Assembly (NCBI GenBank): GCA_023399035.1
Contig: JAEWQX010000172.1
Span: forward strand, 1-25,928
Source: Bacillota bacterium
GTDB taxonomy: Bacteria; Bacillota; Clostridia; Clostridiales; Clostridiaceae
Reading direction: 5' to 3'
DNA length: 25,928 nt
The notes under the pieces were generated by a model. It was not told the origin of the DNA. It did no database searches and was given only the letters and a program-made list of their open reading frames with translations. Below are positions 15,341 to 22,892 of the stretch, piece after piece (position 1 is the stretch's first letter; each line of letters opens with the position of its first letter). Position numbers and translations under genes: made by a program.

Positions 15341-16668
15341 CACTTTTTATATTTTTTACCAACTATATCTATTATTTCATTGAAAGGTTTTGGTCTGCTG
15401 AAGTAATATCCTTGTACAAAATCACAGAAAATAGCTTTAAGGTATTCAACCTGCTCTTCCTCTTCAACACCTTCTGCAACTACCTGAATACCCAATTGAT
15501 GAGCTAGTCTTATAATCCCTTCTACCATACATTTTTCTTTAGGATTAGTACAAACATCCAATATAAAACTTCTGTCAATTTTTAAAACATCAATTGGTAG
15601 TTTTGTTAAGTAACTAAATGATGAATAGCCTGTCCCAAAATCATCTAATGCAATAGTTATTCCCATATCTTTAATTTCTTCCAAAACCTTAAGATTGCTT
15701 TCAAATGATTTCATAAACATACTTTCAGTTATTTCAAGTTCAAGATGTCTTGAAGATATCTGATACTTCTTTATTAACTTTCTAAGAACGTTAATAACAA
15801 TTTCCTCTTGAAACTGAACTTCTGATAAATTCACTGCAATTTTAAAATCTGTATATCCCTTTGACGATAAAAATTTTATTTTTCTACATGCTTCCTCAAG
15901 GACAAAGCTTCCTATTGGAACAATCATTTTCGATTCTTCTGCAAGTGGTATAAATTTTCCTGGACTTATTTCTCCAAACTTTTTATTATTCCATCTTGCC
16001 AGTGCTTCAAACCCTTGCACTGTAGAATCTTCTAATGATACTTTAGGCTGATACACAACATAGATTTCATTATTCTCTAATGAAGTTCTAAGCTCCTTTT
16101 GAAGAGCATATTCCTTAACAACTTTATTTCCCATTTCATTACTGAAAAATTTATAATTGTTTTTACCATTCTGCTTTGCCTCATACATAGCTATATCAGC
16201 ATTCTTAAGAAGAAAATCATAACTTATCCCATCTTTAGGAACTACTGATATTCCCATACTTATAGTTAAATAAATATCTTCATGAGATTGTTTGAATACA
16301 TTAAATATTTCTTCAATAGTTTTCTCAATTTCACTTTCACTGTTTTGAAATAATATGAATGTGTTTCCACTATATCTGCACATCAATACTTCTCTATTAA
16401 TAGAATTCCTTACTTCAGAACTTATTATTCTGAGCATACTATCACCAAATTCATGCCCAAAGGAGTCGTTTACATGCTTGAAATTATCAATATCAAATAA
16501 TATTAATGATGCACTTGTGTTATTTATAATAGAATTTTTAATATTATTTTTTACTATATTTTTAAATACATCGACACTTGGTAATAACGTTACTCTGTCA
16601 TATTCTGCAAATGTAGTTTCATCTAAGTCATTGTATTGCTCAAGCTCGCTTATTTCCCCCTTAACCAT
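15337..16668 (-). CDS. Degenerate-GGDEF / EAL protein, c-di-GMP phosphodiesterase
   Basis: 443-residue cytoplasmic signalling enzyme. The GGDEF domain (about 25-180) keeps LFDIDNFKHVND but its active-site motif is SGNTF instead of GGDEF, so it should not make c-di-GMP. The EAL domain (about 188-440) keeps the catalytic set: EAL (E221), NLS, EITES, DDFGTGYSS (D342/D343), KIDRSF (K363) and AEGVE (E399), so hydrolysis of c-di-GMP to pGpG is expected. There is no sensory or membrane domain. Start: ATG at 16668 has AAAGGA about ten bases upstream. TTG codons at 16677 and 16674 are alternatives. It follows the 31-residue peptide and DUF4250 gene on the same strand, probably an operon. A possible allosteric GTP role for the GGDEF relic is inference. 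Confidence 0.9.
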   Translation of the reverse strand: MVKGEISELEQYNDLDETTFAEYDRVTLLPSVDVFKNIVKNNIKNSIINNTSASLILFDIDNFKHVNDSFGHEFGDSMLRIISSEVRNSINREVLMCRYSGNTFILFQNSESEIEKTIEEIFNVFKQSHEDIYLTISMGISVVPKDGISYDFLLKNADIAMYEAKQNGKNNYKFFSNEMGNKVVKEYALQKELRTSLENNEIYVVYQPKVSLEDSTVQGFEALARWNNKKFGEISPGKFIPLAEESKMIVPIGSFVLEEACRKIKFLSSKGYTDFKIAVNLSEVQFQEEIVINVLRKLIKKYQISSRHLELEITESMFMKSFESNLKVLEEIKDMGITIALDDFGTGYSSFSYLTKLPIDVLKIDRSFILDVCTNPKEKCMVEGIIRLAHQLGIQVVAEGVEEEEQVEYLKAIFCDFVQGYYFSRPKPFNEIIDIVGKKYKKC

Positions 16669-16700
16669 ATCCAACAATCCTTTATAACTTATTTATTTTA

Positions 16701-16796
16701 TTATTTATCTTTTTTTCTATCATTTGCAAGAGATGCAACTAGCGCTGCTGCTGCAACTAAAACTGTAATAATCTTTCCACTCTTTTTTATTTTCAT
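16701..16796 (-). CDS. 31-residue hydrophobic small protein
   Basis: Short ORF: basic start MKIKKSGK, then a hydrophobic, alanine-rich stretch IITVLVAAAALVASLA (residues 9-24), then the charged tail NDRKKDK. It looks like a single-pass membrane peptide or a bare signal-sequence-like anchor. Support for translation is a textbook GGAGG nine bases before the ATG (16796) and its place between two same-strand genes, DUF4250 (ending 16830) and the EAL phosphodiesterase (starting 16668). I do not recognise a family. It has no lipobox Cys. Function unknown. Confidence 0.65.
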   Translation of the reverse strand: MKIKKSGKIITVLVAAAALVASLANDRKKDK

Positions 16797-16829
16797 ACTG
16801 ATGTTCCTCCTATAAAATCGGAATATATT

Positions 16830-17018
16830 TTATTTAAACTGATTTATATCCTTATTATATTCATAGTCTATATCATGTAGTTTATTTTTTAAAATTTCTT
16901 CGTCTAAATCCAAATCACTGCATAATAAATTCAGTGAACTGTATTCATCTCTTAATTTTGTATTTATAAAACTAAGTAAAATAACAGGATCCATACTCTT
17001 AATATCTTCATTTGTCAT
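16830..17018 (-). CDS. DUF4250 domain protein
   Basis: 62-residue soluble protein matching DUF4250, a short Firmicute family: PVILLSFINTKLRDEYSSLN near the start, LCSDLDLDEEIL in the middle, and the terminal KLHDIDYEYNKDINQF. Function unknown; probably helical. Start: ATG at 17018 with AAGGAG about ten bases upstream. The longer frame from 17072 runs into a hairpin and has no ribosome site. It is first in a likely three-gene unit with the 31-residue peptide and the EAL phosphodiesterase. Confidence 0.8.
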   Translation of the reverse strand: MTNEDIKSMDPVILLSFINTKLRDEYSSLNLLCSDLDLDEEILKNKLHDIDYEYNKDINQFK

Positions 17019-17057
17019 ATTACCATTTCTCCTTAAACTCATAAAATCATAATGCCT

Positions 17058-17089
17058 GCCTATAAACATCAAAAGCGATATTTACAGGC
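17058..17089 (-). repeat. Leader hairpin / inverted repeat upstream of the DUF4250 gene
   Basis: 13-bp stem with two G-U pairs: 17058-17070 with 17077-17089, loop six bases. It lies about 40 bases before the DUF4250 ATG. There is no T tail in the minus direction, so it is more likely a leader structure or operator than a terminator. It does not resemble a c-di-GMP riboswitch. Confidence 0.5.
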
Positions 17090-17311
17090 TTAAGCATAAT
17101 CTTTATATATTATCAATATGTTAAATAACTAAATATACTAAAATGAAATATATCAATACTACTTAAGAAGTTTTAAATAAATCTAAACTTAAAGCTTCTA
17201 TTTTGTAAATTTAGTTTTTTCTTTGGACTCTTAAAATATATTTTTATATAAATTAAATGTATATACAATAATAATATAACATATATTTACATATTAATAA
17301 ATACCTTTGAT

Positions 17312-18178
17312 TTATTCTTCATCATATACATCCAGGAATGAATACTTTTCATCACCCTTCTGCCATCCTAATATTCCATCCATACTTACATTTTCAGCAG
17401 CTTTAAATATAGATTTTTCTACGCCATCAAAGTTTTCTTTTAACTGCTTAATTAAATCTTTAATTTCATATCTCTTATTGCCTATCTTTTCAGCAGCTAC
17501 CATACATGCACAGTTTAAAGGCCATATTCCTGCATTATTTATAAATCTCTTTATATAATCTTCTTCTATAAGATACATTGGTCTTATAAGTTCGAGATTT
17601 TCAAAGTTCTTTGCCTTCAGCTTTGGCATCATTGTTTTAAAGTTTCCTGCATAAAGTATATTTAACATTGTAGTTTCAATTACATCATTATAGTGATGAC
17701 CTAATGCAAGCTTATTACATCCAAATTCCTGAGCTTTAGAATATAATGAACCTCTTCTCATTCTTGCACATAAATAACAAGGATAATCCTTAGCCATTCT
17801 ATCTACAACTTCAAAAATTCCTGAATCATATATATGTATTGGTATATCAAGATGTTCGCAGTTTTCTATTAATAATTTCTTTATGTCTGGATGATATCCA
17901 GGATCCATAGCAAGAAATACTAAATCAAACTTTACCTGACCATGTCTTTGAAGTTCCTGAAGAAGCTTTGCCATAAGCATACTGTCTTTTCCCCCAGAAA
18001 TACCTACTGCAATCTTATCGCCTTCTTCTATCAGCTTATACTCTTTAACAGCCTTAACAAACTTTGACCAGATATGTTTTCTATATGTTTTTACAATGCT
18101 TCTTTCGATATCCTTTAAAGGTTTCTTTTCACCTTCAGGAATAATTCTTGGGCATCCTTTTCCTGCAATTGTACTCAT
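17312..18178 (-). CDS. TtcA-family PP-loop tRNA sulfurtransferase
   Basis: 288-residue ATP-pyrophosphatase-fold enzyme of the TtcA/TtuA group, which adenylates tRNA bases for thiolation (C32 for TtcA). The ATP loop is SGGKDS (61-66). PCYLCARMRRG gives the CxxC pair C134/C137 and LNCAC supplies a third cysteine (C223 or C225), the arrangement that holds a 4Fe-4S cluster in this family. GHHYNDVIET is the second nucleotide motif. The start ATG has GAGGTG. It stands alone. The exact tRNA position modified is not settled by sequence, because clostridial paralogues of this family vary. Confidence 0.87.
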   Translation of the reverse strand: MSTIAGKGCPRIIPEGEKKPLKDIERSIVKTYRKHIWSKFVKAVKEYKLIEEGDKIAVGISGGKDSMLMAKLLQELQRHGQVKFDLVFLAMDPGYHPDIKKLLIENCEHLDIPIHIYDSGIFEVVDRMAKDYPCYLCARMRRGSLYSKAQEFGCNKLALGHHYNDVIETTMLNILYAGNFKTMMPKLKAKNFENLELIRPMYLIEEDYIKRFINNAGIWPLNCACMVAAEKIGNKRYEIKDLIKQLKENFDGVEKSIFKAAENVSMDGILGWQKGDEKYSFLDVYDEE

Positions 18179-18439
18179 TATTCTTCACCTCATTATCTTA
18201 CTAGCCGCAGATTTTCCTGCCACTATGTTACTACTACTAATTGTAATACATATTTCCTTAAAAGTTTATAATGAAGTACTAACATTTACAAGTATTTTTA
18301 AAATTCTTCTTCATTATTTATTATCATTTTCTTATTTTTCTATAAATATGTATTATCCTTACTATTATTTTTCTTATTCTGTTTTATAATAGTAATATAT
18401 TTAAATATGCTAACTAATTAAATTGGATGGTGATTATCA

Positions 18440-18655
18440 ATGAATGAAAAGAAAAAACTCTATAAAGATGTTTCCAGAAAAAAAGTATGTGGAGTCCTTG
18501 CTGGATTTTCTGATTATATTAATGGAGATATTACTTTAATAAGAGTATTATTTGTACTTATAGCCATTGAATTTTTTCCTGCAGCAATTCTTGCTTATTT
18601 TATATGTGCATTAATAATGCCTGATAAAAAAGAAATTTTCAATGATATTAATTGA
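18440..18655 (+). CDS. PspC-domain membrane protein
   Basis: 71 residues covering a single PspC domain: LYKDVSRKKVCGVLAGFSDY, DITLIRVLFVLIAI, then a second hydrophobic half and a final IMPDKK. The domain forms a membrane-associated hairpin or helix and in other bacteria senses envelope stress together with PspB/PspA, neither of which is visible here. Start ATG follows GGATGGTG. The ECF S-component gene begins 87 bases later on the same strand and might share its transcript. Confidence 0.85.
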   Translation: MNEKKKLYKDVSRKKVCGVLAGFSDYINGDITLIRVLFVLIAIEFFPAAILAYFICALIMPDKKEIFNDIN

Positions 18656-18742
18656 GATTTGTAATGAATGTGATAAAATGTTACTTGCATGTATTTTTAT
18701 TATCTTAACTTAACTAAAGATTAAAAATGGAGGTAATTTTCA

Positions 18743-19342
18743 GTGGAAAATAAACTAAATAAAAGCGGATTGTCTGTTAGGCAAATGACTATGATTGGAA
18801 TGCTTTCTGCAATTTCCATTTTCCTAGGATTAACAGGACTAGGTTTTATACCCCTGCCTACTATGAGAGCTACTATAATGCATATACCAGTAATTATTGG
18901 TGCTATTGTTGAAGGTCCGGTTGTAGGGGCATTAGTTGGACTTGTTTTTGGATTATTCTCAATGTATCAGAATTTCACTGCACCTGGTCCTACATCATTT
19001 ATATTCTGGAATCCTATAATAGCTATAATACCAAGAATATTAATAGGACTTGTTGCTTATTATGTATATAGCCTTATCCGTAAAAAAATCAAAAATGAGA
19101 GCATAAGTATTGCTATTGCTTCACTTTTAGCAACATTCACAAATACAGCAGGAGTGCTTAGTCTTGCTTACTTATTTTATCTTGAAAAATACTCAGCTGC
19201 CTTAGGTATTAATCCTGATACTGCGGCAATTGCCATTGCAGGAATAGGAGTTACAAATGGAATTCCAGAAGCTATTGTAAGTGCTGTTATATGTGTTCCA
19301 GTCATAATAGCTATCTTAAAAATAAAGAAAAGCAGAAGCTAA
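18743..19342 (+). CDS. ECF transporter S component (GTG start), possibly PanT-like
   Basis: 199-residue integral membrane substrate-binding subunit of an energy-coupling-factor vitamin transporter, with about six hydrophobic segments. MTMIGMLSAISIFLGLTGLG, the loop RATIMHIPVIIGAI then GPVVGALVGLVFGL, and GPTSFIFWNPI are typical of S components. The pattern recalls the COG4684/PanT type (pantothenate), but the substrate is uncertain. It needs a shared EcfAA'T module encoded elsewhere. Start: GTG at 18743 with GGAGG nine bases upstream and no competing ATG, so GTG is preferred. No riboswitch was seen in the 87-base gap. Confidence 0.85.
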   Translation: MENKLNKSGLSVRQMTMIGMLSAISIFLGLTGLGFIPLPTMRATIMHIPVIIGAIVEGPVVGALVGLVFGLFSMYQNFTAPGPTSFIFWNPIIAIIPRILIGLVAYYVYSLIRKKIKNESISIAIASLLATFTNTAGVLSLAYLFYLEKYSAALGINPDTAAIAIAGIGVTNGIPEAIVSAVICVPVIIAILKIKKSRS

Positions 19343-19348
19343 AATTAT

Positions 19349-19380
19349 AAAGCAAGTATTTCAAATTACTTGTTTTTTCT
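19349..19380 (+). terminator. Terminator after the ECF S-component gene
   Basis: AAAGCAAGTA (19349-19358) pairs with TACTTGTTTT (19367-19376), one wobble, loop 8, followed by further T. Confidence 0.8.
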
Positions 19381-19471
19381 TTTAGTTCATCTTTTTTACT
19401 TTTATATTTTTTTATTACTTTTATTCCTTACATTACATGGATTATATTTTTTAAAAATACACACAATAATA

Positions 19472-19500
19472 TTGCAAAGCAAAGAAGAATTGCTTAGCAA
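19472..19500 (+). repeat. Leader hairpin upstream of the SASP gene
   Basis: TTGC / GCAA and AGCAA / TTGCT stack with a 2x2 internal loop and a 7-base loop, ending 30 bases before the SASP ATG. It may protect the abundant sporulation mRNA. Just upstream, GGATTA (19439-19444) and CACAATA (19462-19468) weakly resemble a sigma-G promoter. Confidence 0.45.
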
Positions 19501-19530
19501 ATAATCCTACATTCAAAGGAGGAATATATT

Positions 19531-19719
19531 ATGTCAAAGAGTTCAGCATTAGTACCAGAAGCTAAACAAGGATTATCAAAATTCAAAACTGAAGTAGCTA
19601 ATGAAATGGGAGTTCCATTTACAGATTATAATGGTAATTTATCTTCTAAACAATGCGGCAGCGTTGGTGGAGAAATGGTTAAGAGAATGGTACAACAATA
19701 CGAATCTGGCATAAAATAA
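19531..19719 (+). CDS. Alpha/beta-type small acid-soluble spore protein
   Basis: 62-residue DNA-coating protein made in the forespore, which stiffens spore DNA and protects it from UV and chemicals. The family hallmarks are both present: the GPR protease site and first conserved block KFKTEVANEMGVPF (about residues 18-31), and the second block CGSVGGEMVKRMVQQYE (about 42-58). The start ATG has AAAGGAGG. Control by sigma-G is expected from the family, and only a weak promoter match is visible. Monocistronic with its own strong terminator. Its presence shows a spore-former. Confidence 0.95.
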   Translation: MSKSSALVPEAKQGLSKFKTEVANEMGVPFTDYNGNLSSKQCGSVGGEMVKRMVQQYESGIK

Positions 19720-19743
19720 AATTCCGTAGTAATGTACCAAAAG

Positions 19744-19772
19744 AAGAGTTATTCCTTTGAATAACTCTTTTT
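19744..19772 (+). terminator. Terminator after the SASP gene
   Basis: Perfect 11-bp stem AAGAGTTATTC (19744-19754) with 19759-19769, CTTT loop, and a T run. Confidence 0.9.
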
Positions 19773-19860
19773 AGGATTTAAAGACTTAATAATGATATAG
19801 CATTAGATATATCACTAAATTTAGAAAGACTTAAATAATATATCTAATAAGAACATTTTA

Positions 19861-19903
19861 AAGATAAAACGGCTTTTCATATTGTGAGAAGCCGTTTTAT
19901 CTT
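19861..19903. terminator. Terminator of clpB
   Basis: Stem of at least 15 bp: AAGATAAAACGGCTT (19861-19875) with 19889-19903, extendable to 18 with one wobble, loop 7. It sits six bases past the clpB stop on the minus strand and is symmetrical enough to act on both strands. Confidence 0.9.
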
Positions 19904-19908
19904 CATTA

Positions 19909-22527
19909 CTATTCAGTTATTTTTTCTAATGATGGAACAGGAGTTATTATTATTTCATCTTCATCCCCATCAATTCTTACTTTAGATCCATAAGTAAGTT
20001 CACCTTTTATTATCATTCTTGCCAATCTATTTTCTAAAGTATTCTGAATATATCTCTTAAGTGGTCTTGCACCATAATGTGGATCATATCCTTCTCTTGC
20101 CATTATTGTTTTTGCTGAATCTGTAACTTCAATTTCAATATTTTTATCCTTTAATCTTCTTGATACATCTTTTAAGAAAATATCAATAATCTTCTTAATA
20201 CCACTTTCAGTTAATGGCTTGAACATTATAATATCATCTACTCTGTTTAAGAATTCTGGTTTGAATCTGCTCTTTAATATAGTCATTACTTTAGACTTAA
20301 TATCATCTTCAACATGATCTTCATTTTTGTTTTCTAATAAATACTCGCTTCCAATATTTGAAGTCATTATTATGATTGTATTTTTAAAGTCAACAGTCTT
20401 GCCTTTGTTATCAGTCAATCTTCCATCATCAAGAATCTGAAGGAATATATTAAATACATCTTCATGTGCCTTTTCTATTTCATCAAATAAAACAACACTG
20501 TATGGATTTCTTCTTACTGCCTCAGTTAACTGTCCGCCTTCATCATAACCTACATATCCTGGAGGAGCTCCGACTAATCTAGATACAGAATGTTTCTCCA
20601 TATATTCAGACATATCAATACGTATAATATTTTCTTCGCTGTCAAATAAGTTTCTAGCTAAAGTCTTTGCAAGTTCTGTCTTACCAACTCCAGTAGGTCC
20701 AAGGAATATAAATGATCCTATTGGTCTGTTGATATCCTTAAGCCCAGCTCTTGCTCTTAAGATTGCATTAGTAACTGCTTCAACTGCTTCACCCTGTCCT
20801 ATTACACGTTTGCTCATATCATCTTCAAGTCTCAATAATTTTTCTCTTTCACCTTCAAGTAATCTTGATACAGGAATTCCAGTCCATTTTGCAAGAACCT
20901 GAGATACTTCTTCTTCTGTTACCTCTTCTTTTAATAATGCACCTTCATAGTTTTCCTTTGTTGCTTCTTCTTTCGCCTTTATTTCCTCTTCTAACTTAGG
21001 AATAACACTATATTGAATCTCAGCAACCTTATTATAATCAAAGTTTCTCTGAGCCTCTTCAATTTGTCCCCTTGCTTCATCTAATTTGCTCTTTAAAGTC
21101 TTGATTGATGTAATATTTTCTTTTTCCTTAGTATATTTAGCAGTCATTTCATCATTCTTTTCTTTTAATTCTGCTAATTCTTTAAGGACATCTTCCAATC
21201 TCTTCTTAGAACCTTCATCTTTTTCTTTAGCTAAAGCTTCTTTTTCTATTTCTAATTTAAATATTTTTCTTCTTACAACATCAAGTTCAGTTGGAAGTGA
21301 ATCTATTTCTGATCTTATCATAGCTCCTGCTTCGTCAATAAGGTCAATTGCCTTATCTGGCATATATCTATCTTGAATATATCTGTCAGAAAGCTTTGCA
21401 GCTGCAACTATAGCTGAATCATGAATTCTTATACCATGGTGTATTTCAAATCTTTCCTTTAATCCTCTTAGTATTGCAATTGTATCATCAACACTTGGTT
21501 CATCAACAATTACAGGCTGGAATCTTCTTTCAAGAGCTTTATCTTTTTCAATATATTGTCTGTATTCATCAAAAGTTGTTGCACCTAAACAGTGAAGCTC
21601 ACCTCTTGCAAGAAGTGGTTTTATCAGATTACCTGCATCCATTGCACCATCAGTTTTTCCTGCACCTACAATTGTATGAATTTCATCTATAAATAATAGT
21701 ATTCTTCCATCACTATGGGAAACTTCTTTTAAAACAGCCTTTAATCTTTCTTCAAATTCACCTCTGTATTTAGCACCAGCAATAAGTGAACCCATATCTA
21801 AGGAGAATATTATCTTATCCTTTAAGCCTTCTGGTACATCTCCTCTTACTATTCTTTCAGCTAATCCTTCAACGATAGCAGTCTTACCAACACCAGGTTC
21901 ACCAATAAGAACCGGATTATTCTTTGTCCTTCTTGAAAGAATTCTTATTGTTCTTCTTATTTCTTCATCTCTTCCTATAACAGGATCTAATTTATGCTTT
22001 TTAGCAAGATCAGTTAAATTTGTACCATACTTTGCTAAAGCATCATAAGTTCCTTCAGGATCCTGAGTTTCAACTCTCTGGCTTCCCCTCACTTCTGAAA
22101 GTACCTTTAAGAAGTTATCCTTTGTTATATTATACTGCTTTAATATTTTAGCAACGTCAGTATTTTTACATATATCCATAATGGCAATCATTAAATGTTC
22201 AACACTAACGTATGAATCTTCAAACTGCTTTGAAATTTCTTCTGCCTTTACTAAAACTTCTTCTACTTTTCTTGTTATATATAAATTTCCTAAGCCTTCA
22301 CCTGTAACCTTTGGAAGTCTGTCTAATTCAGCATTTATTGAGCTTATTAAATTATTGACTGGAACTCCCATCTTAGTGAATATATTAGGAACTAATCCAT
22401 CTTCCTGTTGAACTAATGCAGAAAAAAGATGAATTAAATCTATTTGCGAATTAGTGTACTTTACTGCTGTTGCATTTGCGTCATTTAATGCCTGCTGTAC
22501 TCTTAATGTCATCTTATCAACATTCAT
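19909..22527 (-). CDS. clpB: ATP-dependent disaggregase chaperone ClpB
   Basis: Hexameric AAA+ chaperone that threads proteins out of aggregates with DnaK. 872 residues, full length. N-terminal Clp repeats about 1-145. NBD1 has Walker A GEPGVGKT (209-216) and Walker B FIDE (279-282). The long coiled-coil M-domain, about 405-530, separates ClpB from ClpA/ClpC. NBD2 has Walker A GPTGVGKT (610-617), the pore loop GYVGYDEGG, and FDEIEKAH. No ClpP-binding IGF/LGF loop was seen. Start ATG with GAGGAGG. Its promoter 200 bases upstream is covered by a perfect CtsR operator, so it is heat- and misfolding-induced. The leader holds two adjacent hairpins. Confidence 0.97.
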   Translation of the reverse strand: MNVDKMTLRVQQALNDANATAVKYTNSQIDLIHLFSALVQQEDGLVPNIFTKMGVPVNNLISSINAELDRLPKVTGEGLGNLYITRKVEEVLVKAEEISKQFEDSYVSVEHLMIAIMDICKNTDVAKILKQYNITKDNFLKVLSEVRGSQRVETQDPEGTYDALAKYGTNLTDLAKKHKLDPVIGRDEEIRRTIRILSRRTKNNPVLIGEPGVGKTAIVEGLAERIVRGDVPEGLKDKIIFSLDMGSLIAGAKYRGEFEERLKAVLKEVSHSDGRILLFIDEIHTIVGAGKTDGAMDAGNLIKPLLARGELHCLGATTFDEYRQYIEKDKALERRFQPVIVDEPSVDDTIAILRGLKERFEIHHGIRIHDSAIVAAAKLSDRYIQDRYMPDKAIDLIDEAGAMIRSEIDSLPTELDVVRRKIFKLEIEKEALAKEKDEGSKKRLEDVLKELAELKEKNDEMTAKYTKEKENITSIKTLKSKLDEARGQIEEAQRNFDYNKVAEIQYSVIPKLEEEIKAKEEATKENYEGALLKEEVTEEEVSQVLAKWTGIPVSRLLEGEREKLLRLEDDMSKRVIGQGEAVEAVTNAILRARAGLKDINRPIGSFIFLGPTGVGKTELAKTLARNLFDSEENIIRIDMSEYMEKHSVSRLVGAPPGYVGYDEGGQLTEAVRRNPYSVVLFDEIEKAHEDVFNIFLQILDDGRLTDNKGKTVDFKNTIIIMTSNIGSEYLLENKNEDHVEDDIKSKVMTILKSRFKPEFLNRVDDIIMFKPLTESGIKKIIDIFLKDVSRRLKDKNIEIEVTDSAKTIMAREGYDPHYGARPLKRYIQNTLENRLARMIIKGELTYGSKVRIDGDEDEIIITPVPSLEKITE

Positions 22528-22609
22528 ATTTTTTCCTCCTCAAAACATGTATTCTACTTAATTCTTATACTACATTTATTATTCTTGCCAAAGGCTTATT
22601 TTTTAATAT

Positions 22610-22675
22610 ACAATCTTCAAATAAAATTATTTCTTTTAATAAGATTGTACTGAAAAAAGTCTTTGTCTTTTCAGT
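22610..22675 (-). other. Two adjacent hairpins in the clpB 5' leader
   Basis: ACAATCTT (22610-22617) pairs with AAGATTGT (22641-22648). Directly abutting it, ACTGAAAA (22649-22656) pairs with TTTTCAGT (22668-22675). Both lie in the roughly 190-base leader between the predicted start point and the clpB ATG. No known thermometer was recognised. Confidence 0.5.
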
Positions 22676-22727
22676 TGTTGAAAGATAAATACCAATTTAT
22701 TTTATTGATATTTCCTTCCCTACATCT

Positions 22728-22756
22728 ATAATAATACAAAGGTCAAAGAAAGTCAA
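22728..22756 (-). promoter_or_regulatory. Sigma-A promoter of clpB
   Basis: TTGACT (22756-22751), exactly 17 bases, TATTAT (22733-22728) on the minus strand. Predicted leader is about 190 bases. Confidence 0.8.
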
Positions 22757-22757
22757 A
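22741..22757. promoter_or_regulatory. CtsR operator over the clpB promoter
   Basis: GGTCAAA-GAA-AGTCAAA, matching the CtsR heptad direct repeat RGTCAAANANRGTCAAA. It covers the -35 and half the spacer of the clpB promoter, so bound CtsR would block RNA polymerase until heat or protein stress. ctsR itself is not in the window. Confidence 0.9.
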
Positions 22758-22782
22758 GTTTATTTGAAATTTTTTGCAAAAA

Positions 22783-22813
22783 AATAAAGCCGTGTATTTC
22801 TACAGGCTTTATT
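22783..22813 (-). terminator. Terminator of the XRE-TPR operon
   Basis: AATAAAGCC (22783-22791) pairs with GGCTTTATT (22805-22813), continued by TGTA/TACA after a bulged base. A run of A on the plus strand gives a U tract on the minus strand. It lies 80 bases past the second XRE-TPR gene. Confidence 0.85.
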
Positions 22814-22892
22814 AAAATATACTTAATTCTAAATTAGGATATATATAATTATAACTTTCGTACTTTATAATCATCCTTTAATTATGAGGTTT

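Noticed and set aside
17019..17300. c-di-GMP (GEMM) riboswitch before the DUF4250-EAL genes
   Set aside because: No GGGACGCAAAGCC-like core or tetraloop-receptor pattern was seen on the minus strand.
18096..18389. 97-residue plus-strand ORF overlapping the TtcA-like gene start
   Set aside because: Low-complexity hydrophobic frame antisense to a real gene, without a ribosome site.
22812..22874. 20-residue ORF (MIIKYESYNY...) downstream of the XRE-TPR pair, a possible signalling peptide
   Set aside because: The AAAGG abuts the ATG with no spacing, the ORF runs into the terminator, and the peptide has no export signal or hydrophobic core.
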